Positions 1-8,172 of a DNA stretch of 48,418 bases are shown one piece after another. Origin of the DNA: Candidatus Methylacidiphilales bacterium (GTDB lineage Bacteria; Verrucomicrobiota; Verrucomicrobiia; Methylacidiphilales; CAZTYG01); assembly GCA_033875315.1 (NCBI GenBank), contig JANRJG010000005.1, forward strand, positions 1 to 48,418. Reading direction: 5' to 3'. The translations under genes and the position numbers were made by a program. Each line of letters opens with the position of its first letter. The first letter of the stretch is position 1. The notes below the pieces were generated by a model. The model searched no databases, was not told the origin of the DNA, and saw only the letters and a program-made list of their open reading frames with translations.

Positions 1-70
1 CCGCCGCACTCGCCCCCTTGGAACGACGCTTGATAATCTTGGCCCGCAAATCAGCACTGTAGGATTTCAT
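1..70 (-). CDS. IS630-like transposase, N-terminal fragment
   Basis: Starts at ATG 70-68 and is open to the window edge, giving 23 residues that begin MKSYSADLRAKIIKRR and continue SKGASAA. This is the typical start of IS630-family transposases, a helix-turn-helix segment that binds the terminal repeats. The catalytic DDE domain lies outside the window. A C-terminal IS630-type fragment on the same strand lies at the other window edge, so the two may belong to identical copies or to one element. Confidence 0.75.
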   Translation of the reverse strand, partial: MKSYSADLRAKIIKRRSKGASAA

Positions 71-140
71 CCCAATCTTCTACGGGATACCACCAACACT
101 GTACAGCTTTTACGAAGCTAATTAAATGCAAAATGCTCTA
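1..140 (-). mobile_element. IS630-like element, left-side fragment
   Basis: The outer end of an insertion sequence that runs out of the window to the left. It holds the start of an IS630-type transposase (1-70, minus) and about 70 bases of leader. Read on the minus strand from base 140 the end starts TAGAGCATTT; the same ten bases start the second element at 48281, so these are probably the terminal repeats, with TA as the duplicated target dinucleotide that IS630/Tc1-type elements use. The repeat match is short, and the exact boundary is inferred. Confidence 0.7.
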
Positions 141-1298
141 AAAGCTGACGATTTCCACCGGCACCGGAGGCTGGACGGGCCGGCTCGGGCGGTCGGCTTC
201 CTTGCCCGAGAGGGTGGACACCGACATCCGCACCACCAGATCCGCGGGCAGGAGGATCTTGACCGGCAGTTGCGCGGCCTGCATTTCGTTCAGCAGGTAG
301 TTGGCCGCCACCCGGCCCATCTCGAAGGCGTAGATGTCCACCGTCGTCATGGCCGGTTCCAGCATATGCGCGAAATGGTTGTTGTCGTAGCCGGCCACGC
401 TCACGTCCCGGGGAACTTCGATCTTCATGTGGCGGAATTCGGCCACCAATTCGAAAGCTTCACGGTCGGTCGCGCAGACGAAGGCCGTCGGCTTGGTCTT
501 GCGCGTCTGGTAGATCTCAGCCGCCCGCCGCGCGCACAGTTCGTGGTGTGGCTCGGGAAAGATCCACTCGGTGTGGGGTTCCAGTCCGTATTGGCGCAGG
601 CTGTTTTGATAGGAGGCCAGTCGTTCCCGGTAGCCTTCGTGGAAACTGAGGCCGACCCCGTAGAATGCGATGTCGCGGTGGTTGTTCTGCACCAGGTGGT
701 CGATGAGTTTTTCCATGCCCGCGCGGTTGTCCGAGCAGACGCAGCCCAGGCCCTCGTGGTGGATGTTGGCGTTGCCCAGCAGGACCGAGGGGATGCTGGC
801 CGTGCGGGTGTATTCCAGCACCTCCGGCTCGGTGCGGCTGGCCAGGGCCAGGCCCATCAGGCCCCGTTCCCGCTGGAGCGCGATCTTTTCGATTTTATCC
901 CGGCAGCTGGCGAAATTCGAGAGAAGGACGGTTTCGTAGCCTTCGTCCGACATGGTGTGTTCGAAGCCGGTGAGCCAGTCCTGGAAGAGACTGTACCAAC
1001 CCTTGAGGATGTCGGTGTTGACCACGAATCCAACTTGGCCCAGGGGTTTCTGGTCCAGCCAGGCCCGGGTCTGCCAAAGCCCGGTGTCCGCCTTGTGGAT
1101 CAGGCGCTCGGCTTCCAGATTGGCAAAACCCAGGGCCAGGGAGGAACGCGGGATGCGCAGCAAGCGACTCAGTTCGGCTTCCGAAGGAAAGGAGGCACCG
1201 AAATAATGCAACCGGGCCAAGGTGCGGAGGAGGGAAATCGCGCGATCTTTGTCACTGAAGGACAATTTGACCGTGGCCTTCTTTGAAGAAGCGGTCAT
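138..1298 (-). CDS. GntR/LacI-type transcriptional regulator
   Basis: A 386-residue DNA-binding regulator. Residues about 10-80 form a winged helix of GntR type (FPSEAELSRLLRIPRSSL), and about 88-355 form a periplasmic-binding-protein-like sensor of LacI type (GQVGFVVNTD, SVAGYDNNHFA, LLPADLVVRMS). Family knowledge suggests it senses a sugar or related ligand and represses nearby catabolic genes; none are visible here, so target and ligand are unknown. The sensor fold is complete, but the last ~25 residues are proline-rich and the stop codon TAG is built from the TA target site and first G of the IS630-like end, so the native C-terminus may differ. Confidence 0.8.
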   Translation of the reverse strand: MTASSKKATVKLSFSDKDRAISLLRTLARLHYFGASFPSEAELSRLLRIPRSSLALGFANLEAERLIHKADTGLWQTRAWLDQKPLGQVGFVVNTDILKGWYSLFQDWLTGFEHTMSDEGYETVLLSNFASCRDKIEKIALQRERGLMGLALASRTEPEVLEYTRTASIPSVLLGNANIHHEGLGCVCSDNRAGMEKLIDHLVQNNHRDIAFYGVGLSFHEGYRERLASYQNSLRQYGLEPHTEWIFPEPHHELCARRAAEIYQTRKTKPTAFVCATDREAFELVAEFRHMKIEVPRDVSVAGYDNNHFAHMLEPAMTTVDIYAFEMGRVAANYLLNEMQAAQLPVKILLPADLVVRMSVSTLSGKEADRPSRPVQPPVPVEIVSF

Positions 1299-1307
1299 GA
1301 CAATTTC

Positions 1308-1337
1308 TATTTAGGCATACCCGTTGTCTGCTGGCAA
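1308..1337 (-). promoter_or_regulatory. putative promoter of the regulator gene
   Basis: On the minus strand TTGCCA (1337-1332), an 18-base spacer, and TAAATA (1313-1308), which ends 9 bases before the ATG at 1298. No Shine-Dalgarno sequence lies between. It overlaps the 3' end of the transglycosylase gene. Confidence 0.4.
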
Positions 1338-2009
1338 GGTAATCCGGGCTTCTGGCGACGATTTGCGCTTTTGGATCGAACGCCGTTCCTGCCAGCGCCA
1401 CCAGTATCCGGTGATTTTTCCCCACAGCAATTCGGGCACGGAAAGGTTGGGATGCTTGCGGTAGAGTTCCCATCGATCAAGGATGTCGAGGACATACTTT
1501 TTGGTGGTCGGAAAATCAATGCGTTCGATGAAGGCCCCGGCCACGGGTTTGGGCAGTTCCCGGGCCCAACGACGTGCATGCGTCCGTCCGGCATTGTACT
1601 CAGCCAGGCCGAAGACCTCCGGCCGGTCGGCTTCGCTCCAGCGACCCCGCGCCCGGGCCAGATACCACGTTCCGGCCAGGATGTTGGTCCGCGGGTCGAA
1701 CAGGTCGGTCTCGCGGTAGTTTTCCAGTTTTTCCGCGTCGGCCCACTCCTGGCCCGCCGGCGGGGTGACCTGCATCAAGCCGCGTTCCCCCGCCAGCCCC
1801 GTCGCCTCCGGGTCAAAATCGCTTTCACGCCAGATGACGGCCCGGATCAATTGGACGTCCATCTGATAGCGGGTGGCCGCCTCGATGATCCAGGTGTCGA
1901 ATTGACTGTCGCGTTCTTTTTCCTTCTTGCCCCACCACCATGCCCCGCCCAGCACCGCCAGCGGCGGCAGCAGGATGGCCAGATAAATGAGGCGGGAGGG
2001 GCGCTTCAT
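1311..2009 (-). CDS. lytic transglycosylase, SLT domain
   Basis: A 232-residue murein lytic transglycosylase, which cleaves the MurNAc-GlcNAc bond with formation of 1,6-anhydroMurNAc. Residues about 7-26 form a membrane anchor or uncleaved signal (LIYLAILLPPLAVLGGAWWW). The SLT fold follows: catalytic Glu62 in IWRESDFDP, then GERGLMQVTP, and AEYNAGRTHARRW for the substrate groove. Length and motifs fit short single-domain family members (MltE or Slt catalytic domain). It lies 12 bases upstream of the regulator gene on the same strand but each has its own likely promoter. Sure of family, not of physiological partner. Confidence 0.88.
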   Translation of the reverse strand: MKRPSRLIYLAILLPPLAVLGGAWWWGKKEKERDSQFDTWIIEAATRYQMDVQLIRAVIWRESDFDPEATGLAGERGLMQVTPPAGQEWADAEKLENYRETDLFDPRTNILAGTWYLARARGRWSEADRPEVFGLAEYNAGRTHARRWARELPKPVAGAFIERIDFPTTKKYVLDILDRWELYRKHPNLSVPELLWGKITGYWWRWQERRSIQKRKSSPEARITLPADNGYA

Positions 2010-2016
2010 GCGTCCA

Positions 2017-2044
2017 ACCCTAGGGCTGCCCGTTCCGCACGCAA
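2017..2044 (-). promoter_or_regulatory. putative promoter of the transglycosylase gene
   Basis: Minus strand: TTGCGT (2044-2039), 16-base spacer, TAGGGT (2022-2017), then 7 bases to the ATG at 2009. The transcript would be leaderless or nearly so. Confidence 0.4.
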
Positions 2045-2098
2045 GCCCGGCAGCCCAAAAGGGCGTGACCCCATCCCGCCCTTCCTCATCATGGTGAT

Positions 2099-4360
2099 GT
2101 GCCCGCCCCCCGCCAGACTTCGCTCGACCTCGCCTCCGCCGGATCGGCCGTCTATGTGCGCGTCGTCCCGGAAATCGCCCTCGACAAAGCCTTCGACTAC
2201 GTCCTGCCTCCGTCGCTCAAGGGAAAAGTCCTGCCCGGCCACCGCGTCCGTGTCCCTTGGGGCAAAAAATCCGTCCTGGCCTATGTGGTCGATTTCCCGG
2301 AAGTACCCGAAGTCGCCCGCTGCCGCGAAGTCGAAGCCCTGGTCGATGCGCATCCCCTCATCCCACCCCCGATCCTCGCCCTGGCCCGCTGGATGGCCGC
2401 TTATTACTGCTGCGATCTCCCCCAGGTGCTGAAAATGATGCTTCCGGGCGTCGTCCGGCAAAAAGAGGACGCCTATAAAAAGCAACTCCGAGTCACCGTG
2501 CCGGACCACCTCGTCCCGGGGGAAGTCGAGGCCGCCCTCGGCCGGGCTACCGCCCAGAAAAAAGCCTGGCATGCCGCCCGTGCCAAGGGCGGGGGATTCC
2601 TGGCCGAGCTCTGCCGCGAACTCAAGACCACTGCCACCACCTTCCACGCCCTGGCCGACCGGGGCTTTGTCCGTATCGGCCTGGAAACCATTGAGCGCGA
2701 TCCGGCCACCGCCCAGGTGACCACCTCGGATGCGCTCCTCCTCAACCCGGAACAAAAACATTCCCTGGAACTCATCCTTGCCGAGGCCGCCCTTCCCCAA
2801 CCCAAGCCCGTGCTCATCCAGGGCGTCACCGGTAGCGGCAAGACCGAGGTCTACCTCCAGGCCCTTTCCGCCGTCCTCGACCGCGGAAAAAGCGCCATCA
2901 TCCTCGTTCCAGAAATCGCCCTCACCCCCCAGACCATCGAACGCTTCCGCTCGCGCTTCGAGGGACGGGAAATCCGAGTGGCCGTGCTGCACAGCCACCT
3001 CTCTGCCGGGGAGCGGCACGACCAGTGGCAGAACATCCGCAGCGGCAAGGCCCGCGTCGTCATCGGCGCCCGCTCCGCCATCTTCGCCCCCGTACCCAAC
3101 CTCGGGTTGATCGTCGTCGATGAGGAACACGAGTCCGGTTACAAGCAGGAGGAGGCGCCGCACTACCAGGCGAGGGATGTCGCGGTCATGCGCGGCTTCT
3201 TGGAAAAAGTCCCGGTCGTCCTCGGCTCCGCCACCCCGTCCCTCGAGTCGGTCCACAACGCCCGCCAGGGCAAATACCGCCTCGTCCGTCTCAACGCCCG
3301 GGCCGAGGATTTCCGCCTGCCCCGAGTTCACATCGTCGACCTGCGCAAAGAACCCCAGCGACCCGGCCATCCCGCGCTGCTGAGCGAAGTGCTCAAAAAG
3401 GCCCTCACGTCCCGCTTGGAAAAGGGCGAGCAGGCCATCATCTTCCTCAACCGGAGGGGCTTTGCCTCCAGCCTCCAGTGCCCCAAGTGCGGCCACGTCG
3501 AGGAATGCCCGCACTGTGCCGTGCCCCTGACCTATCATCGCAGTGAGCAAACCCTCCGTTGCCACTTCTGCGACCACCGCGCGGACGTGCCGCGCAAGTG
3601 CCCGGAATGCAATTTCGATCAATACCGCCTGGCCGGCACCGGAACCCAGCGGATCGAGGAAGCGGTGGCGCGCGACTTCCCCGCCGCCCGCTGGTGCCGG
3701 ATGGATTCCGATTCCATGCGCAACAAAGGGGCTTTCGTGAAGGCTCTCGATGACTTCCGGGAAAAGCGCACCGACATTCTGGTGGGCACCCAGATGATCG
3801 CCAAGGGCCTGCACTTTCCCAACGTCACCTGTGTCGGCGTGGTCTCGGTCGACCACGCCCTCAACCTGCCCGATTTCCGGGCGGGCGAGCGCGTCTTCCA
3901 GCAACTGGTCCAAGTGGCGGGACGGGCCGGGCGGGGGGAGGTGCCCGGCGAGGTCTTCGTCCAAACCTACAGCCCGCACCAGGACGCCATCCAGTTTGCC
4001 CGGCACCACGATGTCGATGGCTTCCAGGAATCCGAGTTGCAATACCGCCAGGCCCACGGCTACCCGCCGTTTTCACGGGCCGTGCTCATCACCTTCCGGG
4101 GGCGGTCCGAGGAAAAAACCAAGTTCTGCATCGAGACCGCGGCGCGGCGGCTGAAGGAGGCCCTGGAGCCGAAGATCCAAGTTCCCGACCCCGGCCCGGC
4201 GCCGTTGCCGCGGTTGCGCGACCACTTCCGCTACCAGATCTTTTTGCTCGTGCCCTCGATCGCCGCCGTGGCACCGCTGTTGAAACGGGAGATCGTCGAC
4301 GTGAACTGGCCCGGTGAAGTCCGAGCCGTGGTCGACGTCGATCCGGTCAACTTGCTGTAG
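2099..4360 (+). CDS. priA: primosomal protein N' (replication restart helicase PriA)
   Basis: A 753-residue 3'-5' DNA helicase that reloads the replisome at stalled forks. After an N-terminal DNA-binding domain comes Walker A GVTGSGKTEVYL (about 240-251), the DEEH box (DEEHESGYKQEE, about 340), and four zinc-binding cysteine pairs CPKC, CPHC, CHFC and CPEC (about 461-502), then helicase motifs IV-VI (TQMIAKGLHFPNVT, QVAGRAGRGE). All family landmarks are present and the length is normal. The start is GTG at 2099; no ATG in this frame gives a better N-terminus. No obvious operon partners; an inverted repeat begins at its stop codon. Confidence 0.96.
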   Translation: MPAPRQTSLDLASAGSAVYVRVVPEIALDKAFDYVLPPSLKGKVLPGHRVRVPWGKKSVLAYVVDFPEVPEVARCREVEALVDAHPLIPPPILALARWMAAYYCCDLPQVLKMMLPGVVRQKEDAYKKQLRVTVPDHLVPGEVEAALGRATAQKKAWHAARAKGGGFLAELCRELKTTATTFHALADRGFVRIGLETIERDPATAQVTTSDALLLNPEQKHSLELILAEAALPQPKPVLIQGVTGSGKTEVYLQALSAVLDRGKSAIILVPEIALTPQTIERFRSRFEGREIRVAVLHSHLSAGERHDQWQNIRSGKARVVIGARSAIFAPVPNLGLIVVDEEHESGYKQEEAPHYQARDVAVMRGFLEKVPVVLGSATPSLESVHNARQGKYRLVRLNARAEDFRLPRVHIVDLRKEPQRPGHPALLSEVLKKALTSRLEKGEQAIIFLNRRGFASSLQCPKCGHVEECPHCAVPLTYHRSEQTLRCHFCDHRADVPRKCPECNFDQYRLAGTGTQRIEEAVARDFPAARWCRMDSDSMRNKGAFVKALDDFREKRTDILVGTQMIAKGLHFPNVTCVGVVSVDHALNLPDFRAGERVFQQLVQVAGRAGRGEVPGEVFVQTYSPHQDAIQFARHHDVDGFQESELQYRQAHGYPPFSRAVLITFRGRSEEKTKFCIETAARRLKEALEPKIQVPDPGPAPLPRLRDHFRYQIFLLVPSIAAVAPLLKREIVDVNWPGEVRAVVDVDPVNLL

Positions 4361-4443
4361 TTGGCCGCAAAAAAGCGCAAAGCGCGCAAAAAAATCCAAG
4401 GCATTTTCCTTTTGTGAATTCTGCGCCTTTTCGTGGCCAACTA
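4358..4443. repeat. imperfect inverted repeat after priA
   Basis: Arms 4358-4382 and 4419-4443 begin TAGTTGGCC and end GGCCAACTA and pair at about 20 of 25 positions around a 36-base loop. The left arm overlaps the priA stop codon. The arms contain the GCGCAAAGCGCGCAAA-type tract also seen in degenerate form near 45844-45868. It may act as a transcription end signal or be a dispersed intergenic repeat. Confidence 0.6.
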
Positions 4444-4505
4444 CCTTGTTCTCACTCAGGCATTCACCCCATAGTGGCGGTCGGGTCCGGGGATAACATC
4501 AGGTT

Positions 4506-4853
4506 ATGACGGACACTTTTCTTTCCACCGGTCACATGGCGTTATGGCTCCTGATTGCCGGGTTGTTCTTTCCCCGTCTGGCCCTTCTTTTCGCATGGCT
4601 CATCACCGGGACCTATCCGGCGAATCCCCTGTCTGACCTGGTGAACGTGCTTTCGTGGCTCTTCTTCCCCCGATTCCTGATGGCCTATTACATCTACCTA
4701 GATATGGGCACGCAGAACTTCTGGTTCTGGGCCTACATCGTGGTGGGCATCGTCAGCATCTTTGGCGAGGGTGGTTACGTCCACCGGCGCATCATCCGCC
4801 GGACCCGCGTCAGCCGCGACGGTCGCACGACCACCACGGTCGAGGAAGAGTAG
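4506..4853 (+). CDS. small membrane protein, unknown function
   Basis: A 115-residue protein with three hydrophobic stretches, roughly residues 11-35, 44-66 and 72-87 (ALWLLIAGLFFPRLALLF, LSWLFFPRFLMAYYIY, FWFWAYIVVGIVSIFG), and a basic tail rich in Arg, Thr and Glu (RRIIRRTRVSRDG). Topology would put the tail in the cytoplasm by the positive-inside rule. I do not recognise a family. A TAACAT hexamer ends exactly 6 bases before the ATG, but no TTG box lies 16-18 bases upstream of it. The gene stands alone between priA and the photolyase pair. Confidence 0.7.
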   Translation: MTDTFLSTGHMALWLLIAGLFFPRLALLFAWLITGTYPANPLSDLVNVLSWLFFPRFLMAYYIYLDMGTQNFWFWAYIVVGIVSIFGEGGYVHRRIIRRTRVSRDGRTTTTVEEE

Positions 4854-4910
4854 GGGCAACACCTCCCAATCAATCCGTCAAGAGTGCGGAGTAACCTCCG
4901 GCACACTCGT

Positions 4911-4938
4911 TTGTCCTCAGGTCAATGTGTGGCAGAGT
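4911..4938 (+). promoter_or_regulatory. putative promoter of the split photolyase genes
   Basis: TTGTCC (4911-4916), 16-base spacer, CAGAGT (4933-4938), 5 bases to ATG 4944. The same -10 type recurs before pabB and the gene at 47498. Confidence 0.35.
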
Positions 4939-4943
4939 GAAGC

Positions 4944-5747
4944 ATGATTCTCCCGCCGCCCGGACCCGACCGCGAGGCCAGCGTCCGCCGGCTGGCCACG
5001 TTGCTCGAGGGACTTTATGCCGGGTCCCCGGCGGACGCCAGGCCCGGTGTCTGGGTCGGTGGACGCAACGCCGCCCTCGCGCAGCTCCGCTCCTGGACGG
5101 CCGGGGGCTATGCCGCCACTCGCAATTCCCTTCTTCCCGGGCACGGCAATGTCTCCCGCCTTTCCCCCTATCTTCGCCATGGAGTGCTCACGTTGCGTGA
5201 GGTGGCGGAACACGTTCGCCACACCTGCACCTCGGAAGCCGACCGGGTTAAATTCTGGGCCGAACTCGGCTGGCGGCAGTTCTGGCTCCTCGTCCGCCGC
5301 GCCCGGGGAGACGCGATCTACCACGACTTGGAGCCGCCGAAGGTTCCGCTCGGCGAAGAACGGATGCCCGACGATATCGCGGAAGGCCGGACTGGGCTGG
5401 CCTGCATGGATGCCTTTGTGAAAGAATTGACCACCACCGGCTGGCTGCACAACCACGCCCGCCTCTGGTTCGCCGCCTACGTGGTTCACTTCCGCAAAGT
5501 CCGCTGGCAGGAAGGGGAGCGCTTCTTTTACCGTCATTTGCTCGATGGCGACCCGGCCAGCAACGCCCTTTCCTGGCAGTGGGTGGCCTCCACGTTCTCC
5601 CACAAGCCCTATATCTTCAACCGCGACAATCTCGAGCACCACACCCGCGGCGTTCATTGCCGGACCTGCACCGCGGCCTGCCCCTTCCAGGCTTCATATC
5701 CGGAACTGGAGCGGCGGCTTTTTGGGAAGGAACCCGGCCATGACTGA
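4944..5747 (+). CDS. photolyase/cryptochrome FAD-binding domain protein
   Basis: A 267-residue protein holding only the C-terminal FAD-binding helical domain of the photolyase/cryptochrome family. Diagnostic segments: FWAELGWRQFW (about 107-117), TGWLHNHARLWFAAYVVH (about 167-184), and DGDPASNALSWQWVAS (about 203-218), which in relatives contact FAD and the DNA lesion. The end carries HCRTCTAACPF, a cysteine cluster whose role I cannot assign. A full photolyase is about 450-500 residues with an alpha/beta domain first; that domain is missing here but appears in the next gene, which overlaps this one by 8 bases. Flavin-dependent repair of UV dimers or light sensing is likely. Confidence 0.85.
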   Translation: MILPPPGPDREASVRRLATLLEGLYAGSPADARPGVWVGGRNAALAQLRSWTAGGYAATRNSLLPGHGNVSRLSPYLRHGVLTLREVAEHVRHTCTSEADRVKFWAELGWRQFWLLVRRARGDAIYHDLEPPKVPLGEERMPDDIAEGRTGLACMDAFVKELTTTGWLHNHARLWFAAYVVHFRKVRWQEGERFFYRHLLDGDPASNALSWQWVASTFSHKPYIFNRDNLEHHTRGVHCRTCTAACPFQASYPELERRLFGKEPGHD

Positions 5748-6156
5748 ACCTGTGCTTGTTTGGTTGCACGGGGATTCCCTCTCCCCCGAAGATCCCGCCG
5801 CCCGGCTCCATCCAGGGGCCCGCCGCGTGTTCGTCTTCGATCGCCCGTTGCTCGAACGTTCGCCGCTCAGTTTCAAACGAATCTTCTTCCTCTACGAATG
5901 TGCGGGCGAAGCGGCGGACGAACTCCGCGTGGGTGACCCGGTGGAAGAATTGATCAGCGCCTGCCACAGCGCCGGAGTCCGGCGCATCGCCGTGACCGAG
6001 AGTTTAGCGCCGCGTTTCCATGAACTGGTCACACGGTTGGGAGAATCCATGGCCGTCGAAATCGTGCCCGCAGACAGCTTCGTCCCCGTTCCCGCGGACT
6101 ACGTTCCCAAGCGGTTCAGCGCATTTTGGAAAAACCACGGCCGGGAATGGCAGTGA
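5740..6156 (+). CDS. separate photolyase N-terminal-like alpha/beta domain
   Basis: 138 residues; ATG 5740 overlaps the stop of the FAD-domain gene, so translation is probably coupled. The layout matches the N-terminal Rossmann-like domain of photolyases: first strand PVLVWLHGDSLSPEDPAA, RVFVFDRPLLERSPLSFKRI, then RVGDPVEELISACHSAGVRRIAVTE and an ending near VEIVPADSFVPV, as in the antenna-binding domain of intact enzymes. The call rests on pattern and order, not on a catalytic residue. If right, the two halves are encoded in reverse order compared with normal photolyases and should form a heterodimer. The alternative is an unrelated small alpha/beta protein. Confidence 0.65.
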   Translation: MTEPVLVWLHGDSLSPEDPAARLHPGARRVFVFDRPLLERSPLSFKRIFFLYECAGEAADELRVGDPVEELISACHSAGVRRIAVTESLAPRFHELVTRLGESMAVEIVPADSFVPVPADYVPKRFSAFWKNHGREWQ

Positions 6157-6271
6157 GACAGAGTTCATGGAATAGCCGACCCTCTCCCAAAAAGAGGCTT
6201 CCGGGCTCACGGTGTCAGGTATCCGCTTCGACCACCAGCAGACGGACTCCGGCGTGACAGGGGGGATTTTC

Positions 6272-6339
6272 AGAGGACGGAGAACGGAGGACAGATGGCG
6301 GATGGCGGATGGCGGAGTGGTCGCCACGGCCACTCTCCG
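6272..6339. repeat. GA-rich repeat tract and hairpin before metG
   Basis: GA-rich units GAGGACGGAGAACGGAGGAC are followed by three tandem GATGGCG heptamers (6294-6314) and an imperfect hairpin, CGGAGTGG (6313-6320) against CCACTCTCCG (6330-6339). Similar GGAGGACAG units lie near 18738-18768 and 22180-22205. The rest of 6157-6407 holds only this repeat and the metG promoter. Confidence 0.6.
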
Positions 6340-6370
6340 ACATCCCCTACAGGACGACGGCGGTTCGTGC

Positions 6371-6398
6371 TTGGAGGGTGGACGGGGGCGGGTATACT
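6371..6398 (+). promoter_or_regulatory. putative metG promoter
   Basis: TTGGAG (6371-6376), 16-base spacer, TATACT (6393-6398), 9 bases to ATG 6408. No Shine-Dalgarno sequence precedes the ATG, so a leader of about two to four bases is expected. Confidence 0.5.
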
Positions 6399-6407
6399 TC
6401 TGCCTTT

Positions 6408-7949
6408 ATGCCCGAGCGCTTTTTCATCACCACGGCCATCGACTATGTCAACGGGAAGCCCCACTTGGGCCATGCCTATGAGAAGGTGCTGACCGATTTC
6501 CTCGCCCGCTTCCACCGTCGCGCCGGGGATGAGGTTTTCTTCCTCACCGGGGTCGACGAACACGGACTGAAGGTCCAGCAGAGTGCGCAAAAAGAAGGGG
6601 TCGAACCCAAGGTGCTTTGCGACCGCAACGCCGCCCTCTTCCGGGCGCTTTACGACCGGCTTGGGGTCAGCTACGACGACTTTATCCGCACGACGGAAGA
6701 CCGCCACAAGCACGTCGTCCGCCTGATTCTGCAGAAGCTCTTCGACGCCGGGGAAATTTACGCCGGGGACTACGAGGGTTATTACAGTCCGAAGCAGGAG
6801 CAGTTCCTGACCGAGAAGGAGATGGTCGACGGGAAGTTCCCGGCCGAATACGGTGACGTCATCACGCTGAAGGAGCCGGTCTATTTCTTCCGTTTGGAAA
6901 AGCACCGCGCCTGGCTGCAGGACTTCATCCGCAGCAACCCGGACTGGATCTTCCCGGCCTTCCGCAGCAAGGAAGTGCTCGGTGCGTTGGAGAACCCCAT
7001 CGGCGACCTCTGCATCTCGCGCCCGAAGTCGCGCCTGGCCTGGGGCATCCCGCTGCCCTTCGATGAGGACCAGGTGACTTATGTGTGGTTCGATGCCCTG
7101 ATCAACTACATCTCCGGCATCGGCTACGCCGGGGAGGGGATCGATCCGCGCTGGCCGGCGGTGCATGTCATCGGCAAGGACATCATGGTCCCGGCCCACG
7201 CGGTTTACTGGCCGATCATGCTCAAGGCCCTCGGTCTGCCGCTGCCGAAGCAACTCCTCGTCCATGGCTTCTGGCTGCGCAACCAGGAGAAGATGAGCAA
7301 GTCCGTCGGCAATGTCGTCGACCCGCTGGATGTCATCGATGTCTACGGGGTGGACGCCTTCCGTTATTTCGTCCTCCGCGAAATGGCCCTGGGTCAGGAT
7401 GCGGACTTTTCGCCGGAGCAATTCCACCAGCGCTACCAAAGCGAGTTGGGCAACAACCTGGGCAACCTCGTCAACCGCACGGTGTCGATGGTGGGCCGTT
7501 ACCGCGAGGGCGTGGTGCCCGTTCCGGAGGCGTCCACCTTGACCCCGGCGGATGAAGCCCTGCGCGCGGACCTGTTGGCCGGCATCGCCACCTATCGCGA
7601 ACTTGTGGGCAAGCTCCAGATCCACATGGCGCTGGTAGAATTGTGGCGGGTGATCACGCGGGCCAACCAGTATGTCGAGGAATCGGCTCCGTGGAAACTG
7701 GCCAAAGATCCTGCTTCTTCGCCCCGTCTCGACCGGGTGCTTGCAGAAATGACGTCGGCCCTCGTCGTGCTTTTGGCCGAGTTGCAACCTCTGCTGCCGC
7801 AAACAGTGGAGAAGGCGCGCGGCCAACTGGGTGGCCTGACTCTGCCCGCTGGGGTGGATGATCCGGCCTGGCCGGTCTTGCCTGCGCAACTCCGTTTGGG
7901 CGCCCCCGAGCCCCTTTTCCCCAGAATCGAAATCGTCCCGGCGGTTTGA
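6408..7949 (+). CDS. metG: methionine--tRNA ligase
   Basis: A 513-residue class I synthetase that charges tRNA-Met. The HIGH-type motif is PHLGHAYEK (about 18-26) and KMSKS is at about 294-298 (EKMSKSVGNV); the anticodon-binding helical domain follows. The connective peptide (YYSPKQEQFLTEKEM) has none of the usual zinc-binding cysteine pairs, so it belongs to the zinc-free subtype, and the C-terminal EMAP-like tRNA-binding domain is absent. The frame is open further upstream, but ATG 6408 gives the conserved start MPERFFITTAIDYVNG and sits just after a promoter-like sequence. Confidence 0.96.
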   Translation: MPERFFITTAIDYVNGKPHLGHAYEKVLTDFLARFHRRAGDEVFFLTGVDEHGLKVQQSAQKEGVEPKVLCDRNAALFRALYDRLGVSYDDFIRTTEDRHKHVVRLILQKLFDAGEIYAGDYEGYYSPKQEQFLTEKEMVDGKFPAEYGDVITLKEPVYFFRLEKHRAWLQDFIRSNPDWIFPAFRSKEVLGALENPIGDLCISRPKSRLAWGIPLPFDEDQVTYVWFDALINYISGIGYAGEGIDPRWPAVHVIGKDIMVPAHAVYWPIMLKALGLPLPKQLLVHGFWLRNQEKMSKSVGNVVDPLDVIDVYGVDAFRYFVLREMALGQDADFSPEQFHQRYQSELGNNLGNLVNRTVSMVGRYREGVVPVPEASTLTPADEALRADLLAGIATYRELVGKLQIHMALVELWRVITRANQYVEESAPWKLAKDPASSPRLDRVLAEMTSALVVLLAELQPLLPQTVEKARGQLGGLTLPAGVDDPAWPVLPAQLRLGAPEPLFPRIEIVPAV

Positions 7950-8054
7950 GCCTCGTCGTTCCGAACCCTCGTTCCGGGTGATCCACCGGATTTCCTGCCA
8001 AGCTAAGGGGTCTATTCTGGACTTGCTCATAATAAGTTAATCTAATTTTAATGC

Positions 8055-8081
8055 TTGCCATGAGGGATGGTATCTTATTAT
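8055..8081 (+). promoter_or_regulatory. possible pckG promoter
   Basis: The 223 bases before pckG contain an AT-rich stretch, unusual for this window. TTGCCA (8055-8060) and TATTAT (8076-8081) are separated by 15 bases, shorter than optimal. The leader would be about 85 bases. Weak assignment. Confidence 0.3.
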
Positions 8082-8172
8082 GATTCCTTATGATTTAAAC
8101 CTGCCATGGCGGGACTGACCGAGGGATCGGTGGCTCGCCTGGCGGAACCGGAAACCAACCAGAATACGAAGT

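Noticed and set aside
126-1286. Plus-strand ORF of 386 codons opposite the regulator
   Set aside because: Exact shadow of a clear regulator gene; its translation is low-complexity and without motifs.
2006-4057. Minus-strand ORF of 683 codons opposite priA
   Set aside because: Antisense shadow produced by high GC at third positions; priA is certain.
6309-6407. Upstream extension of metG
   Set aside because: Codes for repeat sequence; the conserved synthetase N-terminus begins at 6408.
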